A DNA stretch of 64,000 nucleotides from CALJXB01 sp965225935 (GCA_965225935.1 CBDDCC010000010.1:210511-274510); one strand, 5' to 3'; numbered from the stretch's first letter, positions 33,268 through 42,122 are shown. Made by a program: numbers and translations. The notes: generated from the sequence alone by a model not told the origin.

Positions 33268-34512
33268 TCAGTCGGGCTCCTTGGGCGCCAGGGCGAGGCG
33301 CAGCAGGACCCGGCTGCCGGCGCCGGCCCGGCCCGCCGTCTCGAAGTCGGCGCCCATGGTCCGCGCCAGGTGCTCCAGCACCACGGGGCCGAGATCCTCG
33401 TCCTCTTCGTCGCCGGCAGCGCCGGCCTCCGGCGTCTCCGGCGCGGCTTCGATCGGGCCTTGTGCGGCCTCTTCCGAGGGGCCGTCCCAGACGGCGACCT
33501 TGAGGGTATCGCCGTCTTGACGGGCGCGGATGCCGGCGTACCAGTCCTCGGGCGCCCTTTCGAGCGCTCGGGAGAGCGCGTGGAACAGGATCTGCCGGGT
33601 CATCTGGCGGTCGCCCATGACCCGGGGCAGATCGTCCGCCAGATCGAGGAAGAGGGAGACCCGGGCCGCTGCGGCGGTGTCGGCGAGCGTCTCGATGGTC
33701 TCGCGGACGATGTCCTCGACCTCCATGGGCCGCGCCTCGACCGATTGCAGGATGCCCTCGTGCTCGGCCGTGTCGAGGATGCGGTTGACGAGCTGCAGCA
33801 GCCGGACGCCGCTGCGGTGGATGTTGGCGCCGTACTCGGAATAGCGCTCAGGGTCGTTGCCGAAGGCCTGGTCGCGGATCAGCTCGGAGAAGCCGATGAT
33901 GGCGTTCAAGGGCGTGCGCAGCTCGTGGGCGATGCCGGCGAGGCGCTCGTGCAGCTCGTCGCTGCCGGCCTCGGCGAGCTGCTGCTGGAGCTGGTCCCGT
34001 TCACTGAGCGCCGAGCGCAGCAGGTCCAGCAGCTCGCGGGCGGTCTGGGTCTGCTCGGCGGGCTCGGAGGTGGCGCTGCCGGTGCCGCGGAAACCGGCGA
34101 AGCCGCCGCTGCGGGGCTCGTAGTAGGGCAGGCCGGTCAGGCGGAAGCGCACGGTCCGCTGGGCCTCGGTGGTCCACTCCACGGTGCAGTCGCGGAACGG
34201 CCGGCGTTCGCGCAGCGCGATCAGGAGGGGCGAAGGCGTGGCCTCGCTCGCCTCGCCCTGGGCGAGGCCCAGCAGGCTGCGGCCGATCCAGGACTCGCCG
34301 GGTCCCTCGGGCACCTCGGGGAGGGCGTGGGAGACGTAGGTGAGGTTGCCCTCGGCGTCGGTCTGCCAGAGCCAGTCGACACCGGCGCGCAGGGCCTCGG
34401 CATAGGGCCGGCCCAGCTGAACGGCGGCGGCGAAATCGGAGTCCGACGGCTCGACCAGCCGCGGCGTACCCTTGCGGGGTCCCTTGGACGGGCCTTCTTC
34501 GGGGGGGGTCAT
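33268..34512 (-). CDS. PAS-containing histidine kinase with degenerate ATPase domain
   Basis: A 414-residue soluble protein. A PAS-like domain (about 35-145, GVDWLWQTDAEGNLTYVSHAL) is followed by a coiled linker and an intact HisKA helix with H196 in IAHELRTPLNAIIGFSELI. The C-terminal part aligned with HATPase is badly altered: the N-box reads RQILFHALSRALER without the catalytic asparagine, the G1 position is VAVWDGPSEEA, a proline/acidic stretch replaces the ATP lid, and no G2 box is seen. It may be a phosphatase or phosphotransfer protein, as in ChpT-like pseudokinases. It probably forms an operon with the 1385-residue coiled-coil gene. Confidence 0.82.
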   Translation of the reverse strand: MTPPEEGPSKGPRKGTPRLVEPSDSDFAAAVQLGRPYAEALRAGVDWLWQTDAEGNLTYVSHALPEVPEGPGESWIGRSLLGLAQGEASEATPSPLLIALRERRPFRDCTVEWTTEAQRTVRFRLTGLPYYEPRSGGFAGFRGTGSATSEPAEQTQTARELLDLLRSALSERDQLQQQLAEAGSDELHERLAGIAHELRTPLNAIIGFSELIRDQAFGNDPERYSEYGANIHRSGVRLLQLVNRILDTAEHEGILQSVEARPMEVEDIVRETIETLADTAAAARVSLFLDLADDLPRVMGDRQMTRQILFHALSRALERAPEDWYAGIRARQDGDTLKVAVWDGPSEEAAQGPIEAAPETPEAGAAGDEEDEDLGPVVLEHLARTMGADFETAGRAGAGSRVLLRLALAPKEPD

Positions 34513-34719
34513 GGAGGGCTAGACTGCACTCCCCCGCGGCTTTGGCAACCGCAAAATCGGAAGCTTGCGAATTTTCGTGTGGAATGCTCTGGATCGTCCG
34601 GTAGCGTGAATCGCCGGTCGGTGGCGGGCAATGACGGACCCGACCTAGCGCGCCACGACTGGACCACGAGCCTGCCGGACAGGACCGCCTTCGCGGCCGA
34701 ACGGAGTGAGGAGACGCCC

Positions 34720-35463
34720 ATGACCATCGGATCCGAAGACGAGCTGGAGAAGCTGAAGGCGGTCGGGCGCATCGTCGCCGACATCCTGCGCACCATGGGT
34801 GCGTGCCTGGAGCCGGGCATGACCACGCGGGAGCTGGACGAGCTCGGCCGGGCCCGCTTCGAGGCGCTGGGCGCGCGTCCGGCGCCTGAGCTCGCCTACG
34901 GCTTTCCCGGCGCCACCTGCATCAGCGTCAATCACGAGATTGCCCACGGCGTGCCTGGCGACCGGAAGATCGCGGCGGGCGACCTGGTCAACATCGACGT
35001 CTCGGCCGAGAAGGACGGCTTCTTCGCCGACACCGGCGCGACCTTCCCGGTGCCGCCCACCAGCGCCGCCCAGCAAGCGCTCTGCCGTGCCACCCGCCAG
35101 GCCCTCAAGCAGGCGATCGCAAAGGTGCGCACGGGCCGGCCCCTCAACGCCATCGGCCGCACCATCGAAGGGCTGGCGCGGCGGCGCGGCTATTCGATCG
35201 TCCTCAACCTGCAGAGCCACGGCGTCGGCGGCGCCCTCCACGAGGAGCCGGGACACATCCCCTCCTACTACGACCCGAGCGACCGGCGGGCCATGACCGA
35301 GGGCCTGGTGTTCACCATCGAGCCCTTCCTCTCGACCGGCGCCACCTGGGCCGAGGAGACCGGCGACGGCTGGACGCTCGCGACCGACCCGCAGTACATG
35401 ACCGCCCAGTACGAGCACAGCCTGGTGGCGACCCGCCGCGGCGCGATCGTGCTGACGCGCTAG
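34720..35463 (+). CDS. map: Type I methionine aminopeptidase
   Basis: A 247-residue metallopeptidase removing N-terminal methionine. The pita-bread metal ligands are visible: D93 and D104 (NIDVSAEKDGFFADTG), H167 (QSHGVGGALHEEPG), E201 (FTIEPFL) and E232 (YEHSLV). Substrate histidine H76 is in NHEIAHGVPG. The ATG follows GAGGAGACGCCC. It stands alone rather than in a ribosomal-protein operon, and the SHGVGGALHEEPG loop differs from the usual GHGIG, so it may be the second, stress- or growth-specific Map copy seen in many alphaproteobacteria. That last point is inference. Confidence 0.88.
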   Translation: MTIGSEDELEKLKAVGRIVADILRTMGACLEPGMTTRELDELGRARFEALGARPAPELAYGFPGATCISVNHEIAHGVPGDRKIAAGDLVNIDVSAEKDGFFADTGATFPVPPTSAAQQALCRATRQALKQAIAKVRTGRPLNAIGRTIEGLARRRGYSIVLNLQSHGVGGALHEEPGHIPSYYDPSDRRAMTEGLVFTIEPFLSTGATWAEETGDGWTLATDPQYMTAQYEHSLVATRRGAIVLTR

Positions 35464-35481
35464 AGACTTAGCCCCGGATCC

Positions 35482-36174
35482 TCAGACCTCGGACAGGCTG
35501 ACGTTGTGGGCCGCGACCTTTGCGGCCAGGTCCTGGCCGACCGCGGCGCGGAACACGTTGAGCAGATCCGGCCGGCGCTCCAGCAGGCGCTCCAGCTCGT
35601 CCTTCCGCCAGACGACGCAGCGCGCCGGCGTCTTGGCGATGACGGTCGCGGTCGCGGGCTCGCCGGACAGATAGCCGACCTCGCCGATGAACTTGCCGGG
35701 AACCAGACGGGCAAGGACCCGGCCGCCCAGCAGCACCGACGCCTCGCCCTCGGCCAGCAGCAGCAGCCGTTCGACGTGGACGCCCTGGCGGACCAGGTAA
35801 TCCTTCTCGGCGAAGTCGGTCCATTTGCCGCGGCGCAGCAGCTTGCGCGCCGCCACCCGGTCGAGGGCCCTGAAGCAGCGGTCGTAGAGCCGCTGCTCCT
35901 CGTCGCTGAGGCGCTGCAGGTAGCGCTCGTGGATCAGCCAGAGGCTGTGCCCCAGGTTGATGGCGACGAAGGTGGCGGCCCAGGCGACCACCACCCACTG
36001 GGGGTTCATGCCGGCCCGGTAGGCGGCCAGGCCGACCGCCAGGTTGGCGGCGATGGCGAGGAGGCGCAGCCAGAGGATGTCGCGCAGCAGGAAGGCGAGG
36101 CCGGTCAGGATGTAGCCGGCGTGGATCAGGGCCTCGGTGAGCGTCACGCCGCCCGTGGGGGTCATCATGTTCAT
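35482..36174 (-). CDS. Popeye-like membrane protein with cyclic-nucleotide-binding domain
   Basis: A 230-residue protein with three N-terminal membrane helices (about 12-32, 36-54, 59-80) and a C-terminal cNMP-binding barrel (about 105-220: FAEKDYLVRQG, LLLAEGEASVLLGG, PGKFIGEVGYLSGEPATATVIA). This is the POPDC (Popeye) architecture, known mainly from animals, with bacterial relatives. The phosphate-binding cassette shows GEVGYLSGEPATA, with A-T where CRP-like proteins have R-A. That argues for altered ligand contacts. The gene converges on map (18-bp gap). It may respond to cAMP made by a class III cyclase such as the one at 189-1952; no linkage is shown. Confidence 0.82.
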   Translation of the reverse strand: MNMMTPTGGVTLTEALIHAGYILTGLAFLLRDILWLRLLAIAANLAVGLAAYRAGMNPQWVVVAWAATFVAINLGHSLWLIHERYLQRLSDEEQRLYDRCFRALDRVAARKLLRRGKWTDFAEKDYLVRQGVHVERLLLLAEGEASVLLGGRVLARLVPGKFIGEVGYLSGEPATATVIAKTPARCVVWRKDELERLLERRPDLLNVFRAAVGQDLAAKVAAHNVSLSEV

Positions 36175-36434
36175 GCCGCTGAAGGCCTTTCCTCTGCCCG
36201 TCCTTCGGGCCGACCGAGGCGCCCTTCAGGAGGGCTCCCCGATTCCGCCGAGTGCAGCTTAGGTCAATATCTTGACGGGCGCATCGCAGATACCACGTGA
36301 GTAGGGCGGCCGTTCGGTCCACTCGCCTCGGCCCGGCGCTTGACCGGGGTCTCGCCGGGCGTATAAAGAGGGCCGGAATCGCCTGCGGGCAGAAAAGCGT
36401 TCCAAGCGCCGCGCGGCCGGTTCCCATCTCCGAC

Positions 36435-36512
36435 GGTGGCTGTAGCTCAGTTGGTTAGAGCGCCTGGTTGTGGTCCAGGAGGTCGTGGGTTCAAATCCCA
36501 TCAGCCACCCCA
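36435..36512 (+). tRNA. tRNA-His (GUG anticodon)
   Basis: A complete cloverleaf: acceptor stem GTGGCTG/CAGCCAC (36436-36442 with 36502-36508), D-arm GCTCAGTTGGTTAGAGC, anticodon arm CCTGG-TTGTGGT-CCAGG with GTG anticodon, and T-arm GTGGG-TTCAAAT-CCCAT. The extra 5' guanine typical of tRNA-His (G-1 at 36435) faces C73, and a CCA end is encoded (36510-36512). A T-run (36514-36519) follows directly and may help termination. Confidence 0.96.
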
Positions 36513-36656
36513 ATTTTTTCAGTTGCTTAAAATCCATTCCTCAAACGTAGATGTAATGAAGCTGCGAGTGCGGAGCAGGGCGGCGGCGTAGACGCGCGCC
36601 TACCGGGAGTCTCGCATTGAAGGGATGGCAGCGCGGTGGCGCCCCGGCGGCTCAGC

Positions 36657-39020
36657 CTACTCGAAGAGGCGCAGATCGCTTGCCACGAGGCGGTAGCTGG
36701 TCGGGGACTGACGCTCGACCCGGCCCTTGATCCGGGCCCGGATGGAGCCGAGCAGGCCCACCTGCTCGATGGTCTCCTCCAGCAGACTCAGGTCCTCCGG
36801 CCGCAGGCTCCGGATGTCGACGGCGATGCTGTCGCCCGCGGTGCGCGACTGCAGCCGGTAGCGGCTGAAGTAGCGCGCCAGGGCGCCCGTCACCACCACC
36901 TCCTGGCCCAGGTAGCTGTCGGGTCCCAGCACCAGGTCGTCCAGGTAGATGGTGTCTCTGGTCAGCCGCACGGGCCGGGTGTTCTGCGGCGGCTCGAGGC
37001 TGGCGGTCTGCAACTGCCCGGGAATGACGTCCGCCTGGAGCGCGGCGGCCTCCGAGAAGGACGGTTGCTCGTCGAAAGCGACCTCCTTCTCGACCGGGAC
37101 GATCTTGGGGGCGAGGCCCAGCTTCTCCCGCGCGGCGTCCAGCTCCCTGAGCACGCTTGCCAGCTGCGCGTTCAGCCGGCTCGACTGGGCGGTGGAGGTC
37201 TGCACGGCGGTGCCGAGGCCGGCGATCTTGCGCCGCTCCGCTTCCAGCTCGCGCCTGAGGGCCGCCGTCTCGGCTTCGGAGGCGGTCACGGCGCGGCTCA
37301 TCTCCTGCTGCTGCGCCTCGGCCCGCTCTGCGGCTTCGCGGCGCGTCATCTCGACGGCGTGCTGGGCGGCGGACAGACGGCCCTGCAGGCTCCGGACCTC
37401 GGCGTTCGTGGCCTCGAGCGCGGCGCGCAGGCCCTCTGCATCCCGGCGGGAGGCGGCGCCGTCCTTCTGGGCCGCGGCGAGCCGCTCGCCCAGCTGGTCG
37501 GCCTCCTCGCTGGAGCGGCTGGCGGCGGTGCTCAATTCCGCCGCCTTGCTTTGCGCTGCCGCCAAGTCGCTCTCCAGGGCCGCGAGCTTCGCCGCGGCGC
37601 TCTCTGCGCTTCGGGCGGACTCTGCGCGCGCCGCCTCCAGCTCGCCGACCGCCGAGCGGCGCAGCTTGGCGTAGTCATCCTCCATCTTGACCAGTTGGGC
37701 CTTGAGCTCGGCCAGCTCGGCGTTCGAGGCTTCAAAGACCGTGCGTTGCTGTTCTGCGTGGTCTTCCCGGGCCTTGGCTAGCTGGGCCCTCAGCTCGGCC
37801 GCCTCGGCGCTCGAGGTCTCGAAGGCCGAGCGCTCCAGCTCGGTATAGTCCTCCTTCGCCTTGGCGAGCTGCGCGTTGAGCTCGGCCGCCTCGGCGCTGG
37901 AGGTCTCGAGCGCCGCGTTCAGGTTCGCGATCTCCCGCCGGGCGTCCGCGAGCTCCGCGGACTGCCGCGTCGCCGTCTCGTCCGGGGCCCTCGCCGCGGG
38001 CTGCTCCACAGCGCCCGCCGCCGCTTCGCCCGCATCCGGCTGCTCGGACATCTCGGAGCTTCGGTAGCTGCCCAGGCCGGACTCCGGCGCGGCCGGTGGC
38101 GCCTCGGGCGGGGAGGCATCCTCGCTCCGGGCGGCTGCCGGGCCCGAGGTAGCCTCCGGGCTCGGGAGGGCCTCCAGGCTCGAGCTTGCCTCCAGGCTTG
38201 GAGGGGCGGCCGGCCCGGCGACCTCGTGATCCGTCTGGGCCGGCCAGAGGATGAGGCCGCCCGAGACGGCCAGCAGGGCGACGACGACCGTCAGGACCAG
38301 CCCGGCCCCGCCTTTCTGCGAGCCGGACCGAGCCTGCGATGCCGGCTTGCGGGCCAGGCGGCGCAGGGCGTCGAGCTCGCGGCGCGTGGCAAGCAGGCGC
38401 TCGTCCAGGTCCTCGCGTTCCTGACCGGCCGTCTTCAGCTGAGCGTCGAGCTGGGCGATGCGCTGCCGGGCCGCCGTCAGCTGCTGCTCGAGGCCGTCGC
38501 CCTCGTTCGCCGTCGTTCGCGCCGAGGATCCGGGCCCGGTCCAGGCGAGGCCACGACCCGCGCGCCGCCTCGGCCCGGCCATCCACCTCGGGAGCGACTG
38601 GGGGTCTGACGGTGACGGCTCTGGCGATGGCGGGTCTGACGATTGGGGCGCTGACCGCGGGAGGGCCGAAGACGGGGCCGATGAGGAGGGGGGCGGCGAT
38701 TCAGCCGGTGGGGCGCTTCGGACGGCCGTGGCCGCGGCGGGCTCGCCGGAGACCCAGAAGGCAGGCGCCGGGCGGGCGCGCTCCTTGAGGTAGATCTCGA
38801 AGGTCTTCTTCTGGAGATGGCGCGAGCCCAGGAGGCCCATCAGGAGGTTGGTGTTGTCCTCCTCGACGGGCTGGCCCTCGGCGTCCGGATCCTTAGGGCG
38901 CTTGAGGTACTCCTCGAACCACGCTTCCAGATCCAGCTTCAGGGTGTCGGCCTGCTCGCCGGTTTCCGCGCTCCAGAGCTGGGCGATCTCGTCGATGCTC
39001 AACCAGTATCGCGACGACAT
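36657..39020 (-). CDS. 787-residue membrane coiled-coil protein with OB-like C-terminal domain
   Basis: A large protein of unknown function. Residues 1-85 form a helical domain starting YWLSIDEIAQLWSAETGE. A proline/serine-rich linker, a short coiled coil (about 175-225) and one membrane helix (about 239-258) follow. Then comes a long coiled coil (about 340-680) containing three near-identical 29-residue units (around residues 362-448, each with ETSSAEAAEL-like cores), and finally a beta-rich C-terminal domain (about 690-787: YIDDL-like YLDDLVLGPDSYLGQEVVVTGAL) that looks like an OB-fold. The N-terminus is probably cytoplasmic and the coil periplasmic. The ATG at 39020 starts cleanly before the domain. 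It resembles the 1385-residue protein in style but not in domains. Confidence 0.75.
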   Translation of the reverse strand: MSSRYWLSIDEIAQLWSAETGEQADTLKLDLEAWFEEYLKRPKDPDAEGQPVEEDNTNLLMGLLGSRHLQKKTFEIYLKERARPAPAFWVSGEPAAATAVRSAPPAESPPPSSSAPSSALPRSAPQSSDPPSPEPSPSDPQSLPRWMAGPRRRAGRGLAWTGPGSSARTTANEGDGLEQQLTAARQRIAQLDAQLKTAGQEREDLDERLLATRRELDALRRLARKPASQARSGSQKGGAGLVLTVVVALLAVSGGLILWPAQTDHEVAGPAAPPSLEASSSLEALPSPEATSGPAAARSEDASPPEAPPAAPESGLGSYRSSEMSEQPDAGEAAAGAVEQPAARAPDETATRQSAELADARREIANLNAALETSSAEAAELNAQLAKAKEDYTELERSAFETSSAEAAELRAQLAKAREDHAEQQRTVFEASNAELAELKAQLVKMEDDYAKLRRSAVGELEAARAESARSAESAAAKLAALESDLAAAQSKAAELSTAASRSSEEADQLGERLAAAQKDGAASRRDAEGLRAALEATNAEVRSLQGRLSAAQHAVEMTRREAAERAEAQQQEMSRAVTASEAETAALRRELEAERRKIAGLGTAVQTSTAQSSRLNAQLASVLRELDAAREKLGLAPKIVPVEKEVAFDEQPSFSEAAALQADVIPGQLQTASLEPPQNTRPVRLTRDTIYLDDLVLGPDSYLGQEVVVTGALARYFSRYRLQSRTAGDSIAVDIRSLRPEDLSLLEETIEQVGLLGSIRARIKGRVERQSPTSYRLVASDLRLFE

Positions 39021-39467
39021 GATCCGGCGTTCCACTTCCCAGCGGCAAGAATTCGTTCGATCGGAACCCCATGGAACGGTCCGCAATTGACCGTCCGCAA
39101 CCAAACCTTCCCAGTGCCGCCGACATCCCGGCGGATGTCAGGGCACCCGACCCGTCAGCCGAAGAAGCGACCGGGCCGCGATGTCACGAGATAGGTTTCT
39201 GGGCAGCTCCCGCGTGTGCCTGATCCCCCCGCGAAGGTTCGTATGACACCGCTTTCCGGAACCCCATCCATCAAGACCATATGACCACTCAATGTCGCCA
39301 ATCTATGGTTCACAATTCGGTCAAATGCAAGCGCCCGATCCCGCTCGCGCGCGGGCCGGCGGCACGACGTTGCAGTTTTGATACAGTTCGGGGCCCGCGG
39401 AAGGCGCGACGGAAGCCGGGCTATGTCAGGGCTGAAGGACGCGCGCGTGCGTCCGGAAGCGGGCGGC
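39021..39467. other. Intergenic region without recognised gene
   Basis: This 447-bp gap lies upstream of the 787-residue protein gene and downstream of the 92-residue gene, both on the minus strand. Its middle part (39255-39330) is less GC-rich and probably holds the promoter. Open frames here have no coding bias and no ribosome sites. A GC-rich stretch around 39345-39360 shows no clear terminator hairpin. Confidence 0.45.
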
Positions 39468-39746
39468 TCAGGCGGCCCGTTGCGGGCGCGGCCGGCGGGG
39501 CAGCTTGATCCTGACGGTGCCGGCCGCCACGCCCTCCTTCGGGCTCTCCGACAGCAGGCAGAAGCGCACCGGATCTCCGAGCAGCGAGCAAGTCAGGGTC
39601 TTCAGTTCGTAGGGGCGGGCGACGTTGCCGAGTCGGGCGTGGGCGATGCCGCTGGGATCGGCGAACACGGCGAGCACCTGCCAGACGGTGGAGTCGCCGC
39701 CCACGCAATAGTACTGCTGCCCGATCTGCACGTTCTCTGGTGACAT
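39468..39746 (-). CDS. Small conserved-looking hypothetical protein
   Basis: A 92-residue cytoplasmic protein starting MSPENVQIGQQYYCVGGDST, with VWQVLAVFADPSGIAHARL and LKTLTCSLLGDPVRFCLLSES. The pattern of short beta strands suggests a small SH3- or KOW-like barrel, but no family is recognised. The tail (RRPRPQRAA) is basic. The start ATG is preceded by GAGAGG at good spacing. It stands alone, divergent from the next gene. Confidence 0.7.
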   Translation of the reverse strand: MSPENVQIGQQYYCVGGDSTVWQVLAVFADPSGIAHARLGNVARPYELKTLTCSLLGDPVRFCLLSESPKEGVAAGTVRIKLPRRPRPQRAA

Positions 39747-40066
39747 GGTCGCGAACCTCTCGCAGTCCTGCTCTTGCCGTCGCCTTCGGTTTATAGCGGG
39801 TTAACCTTAACGAATCGTTGATGTCTATGGCCTCCAGAGGCGGGCGCGCCCGCTGCGCCGACGGGCTGCCGGACCTGTGAAGAAACCCCGGAAACCTTGG
39901 GGCGTTTACTTTCTGTTAACCATCTAGGCAGAGTTTGGTTGAAAAAGCGCGCCGGCCGCCACGCCGGGAAGAGGTGTCCGGATCCGGTTCCGGTCCTGAG
40001 CGAAGGGACGGGGCCGTTCTTGATTCGCGGAACCTGCGCGCAAGAAAGCAAGGGGTCGTTGGAGCC
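39747..40066. promoter_or_regulatory. Divergent promoter region with CtrA-like sites
   Basis: This 320-bp gap separates a minus-strand and a plus-strand gene. It contains overlapping TTAAC half-sites (GGTTAACCTTAACG near 39800-39811) and a TTTA-N7-TTAAC pattern at 39905-39920, close to the CtrA consensus TTAA-N7-TTAA. Regulation by CtrA is inference. No small gene is seen. Confidence 0.35.
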
Positions 40067-41017
40067 ATGATGTTCGAAGACGCCAAGGAATCCCTGGCCC
40101 TCGCGGTGCCGCCGCATCCCGGCGACCCCCTGGCGGGCCTCGCCCTGCCCGACGGCCGGTCGCAGGAGCGGATCCGCGAAGGCCAGCACATCGGCCACCA
40201 GTACTACACCGTCGCCTGCCACCTGATCGGCATCGCCGAGCGCCAGCGCAGGCGCCGGCCCTGGCAGCGCCTGGCGGGCGCGCTCGGGGACTTGACCGGC
40301 CGCAGCCGGGAGCGCCCGGCCTACCTCAACACCCAGAACCTGGGCGACGGCACGGTGGACGCCTTGGTGCGCCTGGAGGAGGCGGTCTGGACCGCCCACG
40401 GGCGCGGCGTCGATTTCTCGGCCGAGGAGCCTCAGTGGCGCGACGAGGCGGTGCTGGCCCAGTTCTACACCTCGCCCTGGCGCCTCCGCGAGGCCTGGGA
40501 CCTGGCGGAGGACGTGGTCGATCCTGTCACGGGCGAGTCCTTCCTCTGGCCGCTGGAGCGGATCTTCGCCCTCGAATGGCGCGCCCGGGCCACGGCGGCG
40601 CGCGAGGTCTACAACGAGCTGCCGCTGACCGCCCGGGCCTGCGACGGCCTCAAGCAGCGCGCCGAAACCCTGCTGGAGCACCAGCCCGAGGATTGCAAGG
40701 CGCTCTACATGCTGCTCTGGGCCGACTTCGCAGAGAGCCTCTACTGGAGCCACTACGATCTCGCCAACCATCCGAGCTGGGAGCAGTACGCCGAGGGCCG
40801 CCTGGCCCAGCGCAGCCTGCGCCGGCGCACCTCGGACGCGGCGGTCGACGAGCTGATCCGGCTCATGTTCGGGTCCGGCTACGCGCCCCAGGGCCTCGCC
40901 TACCTGAAGCCCTGGCAGACGGTCTGGGACCACGTCGGCGCGCTGATCTCCAAGCAGCCCTTCGCCCGCAAGGACTGGTCCCACGAGGAGAAGTACGCCC
41001 TCGCGGACGCGGCCTGA
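40067..41017 (+). CDS. Hypothetical helical protein
   Basis: A 316-residue, probably cytoplasmic, tryptophan- and alanine-rich helical protein of unknown function. It lacks a signal peptide and membrane helices. Notable stretches are the REGQHIGHQYYTVACHLIG segment near residue 35, a basic loop (ERQRRRRPWQRL) and WADFAESLYWSHYDLANHP near 225. The ATG at 40067 is followed by a second ATG; GGAG lies just upstream of both. It stands alone and converges with the next gene. It looks like a real gene by codon use, but I do not recognise its family. Confidence 0.7.
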   Translation: MMFEDAKESLALAVPPHPGDPLAGLALPDGRSQERIREGQHIGHQYYTVACHLIGIAERQRRRRPWQRLAGALGDLTGRSRERPAYLNTQNLGDGTVDALVRLEEAVWTAHGRGVDFSAEEPQWRDEAVLAQFYTSPWRLREAWDLAEDVVDPVTGESFLWPLERIFALEWRARATAAREVYNELPLTARACDGLKQRAETLLEHQPEDCKALYMLLWADFAESLYWSHYDLANHPSWEQYAEGRLAQRSLRRRTSDAAVDELIRLMFGSGYAPQGLAYLKPWQTVWDHVGALISKQPFARKDWSHEEKYALADAA

Positions 41018-41070
41018 GCCCGGGCCCGGCGTGCCGGCAACGGCCGGCAGCGCCTAGGGCCGCTCCGCGG

Positions 41071-41472
41071 TCAGTAGTCGATGCCGAGCACGTCCCGGAA
41101 CAGGCCGCACTTCCAGCCCCAATGGCGCAGCTTCTCGACCAGATCCCGGGCCTGATCCTCGCAGAAGCCGCGCGACGACTGGGCTCGCCAGGGCACCTCG
41201 CGCATGGCCTCCTCCGGCGGGCTCTTCTCGTAGACCACCTCGCAGGGCGGCTCGCCGGCCGCCAGCGCGTACTCGACGTAGATCGCCCGGATCATGCCGT
41301 CTCGCAGGCAGGCGTATTGGTTCAGGTCGGTGACCGAGTAGTCGGCCTCGGGGTCTCTCGGAAAGTCCAGCTCCCCCTCGGCGGCGGCTGGCGCGGCCAG
41401 CGCGGCGAGCAGCGCGGCCAGAAGGACCGCTGCGGCGGCTCGCGGCCGGACGGACCGGCGTGCTGGTATCAT
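41071..41472 (-). CDS. Small secreted hypothetical protein with four cysteines
   Basis: A 132-residue protein with a basic N-terminus and signal peptide (AAAAVLLAALLAALAAPAAA, cleaved near residue 32). The mature part is acidic and has four cysteines (YACLRDGM, GEPPCEVVYEK, GFCEDQAR, GWKCGLF), likely paired by disulphides in the periplasm. No known family is recognised; it is common in style to alphaproteobacterial periplasmic proteins. The ATG at 41472 follows GGGGACGCC. It lies back to back with the next gene. Confidence 0.72.
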   Translation of the reverse strand: MIPARRSVRPRAAAAVLLAALLAALAAPAAAEGELDFPRDPEADYSVTDLNQYACLRDGMIRAIYVEYALAAGEPPCEVVYEKSPPEEAMREVPWRAQSSRGFCEDQARDLVEKLRHWGWKCGLFRDVLGIDY

Positions 41473-41621
41473 GGCGGCGTCCCCAGACCCTCGTGGCGCC
41501 CGCCCAAGGCAGGCGCCTTTCCCTTGGCACGCATGATCCAAAGTTTCGGCCCGATGTCCAGTATCCTTCAGGCCGTTCGGGTTACTGTCTCTCCTTCACC
41601 CCAGGCCGGAGGTGCCTTGCC

Positions 41622-42122
41622 ATGACCAAGCTGGTTGCCCTCAGAAGCATCGAACACGGCGCGCGGCGGGCCATCGCCATCCTCGGTGACCAGGGGGTGG
41701 AAGGCGCCATCGAGAGCCACCTGGGCCTGCGCCGCTCGGCCTCGCTGATCCGCAAGTGCGCCGACCCTGACGAAGAAGGCCATCACCTCCAGTGCCGCTA
41801 CGCGGTCGCGCTCGACGTGGCCTGCCGGCGCCTGGGCGAGCTGCCGCCCCTGCTCGACGTGCACCGCTATCTGATCGATCGCCATGGCAGCGGGGGCAGC
41901 GGGCCGGAGGCGGACGGCCCGCCGGACGAGCGGGGCGTGCTGCACGCGGTTCTGGGGTTGCAGGCGGCTTTGGGGTCGCTCTCCCAGACCGTCGACCAGG
42001 CCATGCACGAGGAGGGACCCGGCGGCGCCCGCCTCACCAACCTGGAGAAGCACGAGATCCACGAGGCGCTGGAGGCCGTCGGCCGCAAGACCGAGGCCAT
42101 CAAGCGCCTGGTGGCCGCCTGA
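41622..42122 (+). CDS. Hypothetical helical protein
   Basis: A 166-residue all-helical cytoplasmic protein starting MTKLVALRSIEHGARRAIAI. The ADPDEEGHHLQCRYAVALDVACR segment is rich in histidine and cysteine, and the C-terminus (LTNLEKHEIHEALEAVGRK) resembles the helical edge of regulator-binding proteins. No family is recognised. The start is well supported by a GGAGG site 8 bases upstream and by GC-rich third positions. It is monocistronic and converges on the methyltransferase gene. Confidence 0.7.
   Translation: MTKLVALRSIEHGARRAIAILGDQGVEGAIESHLGLRRSASLIRKCADPDEEGHHLQCRYAVALDVACRRLGELPPLLDVHRYLIDRHGSGGSGPEADGPPDERGVLHAVLGLQAALGSLSQTVDQAMHEEGPGGARLTNLEKHEIHEALEAVGRKTEAIKRLVAA

Noticed and set aside
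36435..36655. tRNA-His as an integration (att) site
   Set aside because: No integrase gene, no repeat of the tRNA 3' end nearby and no foreign-looking genes on either side.
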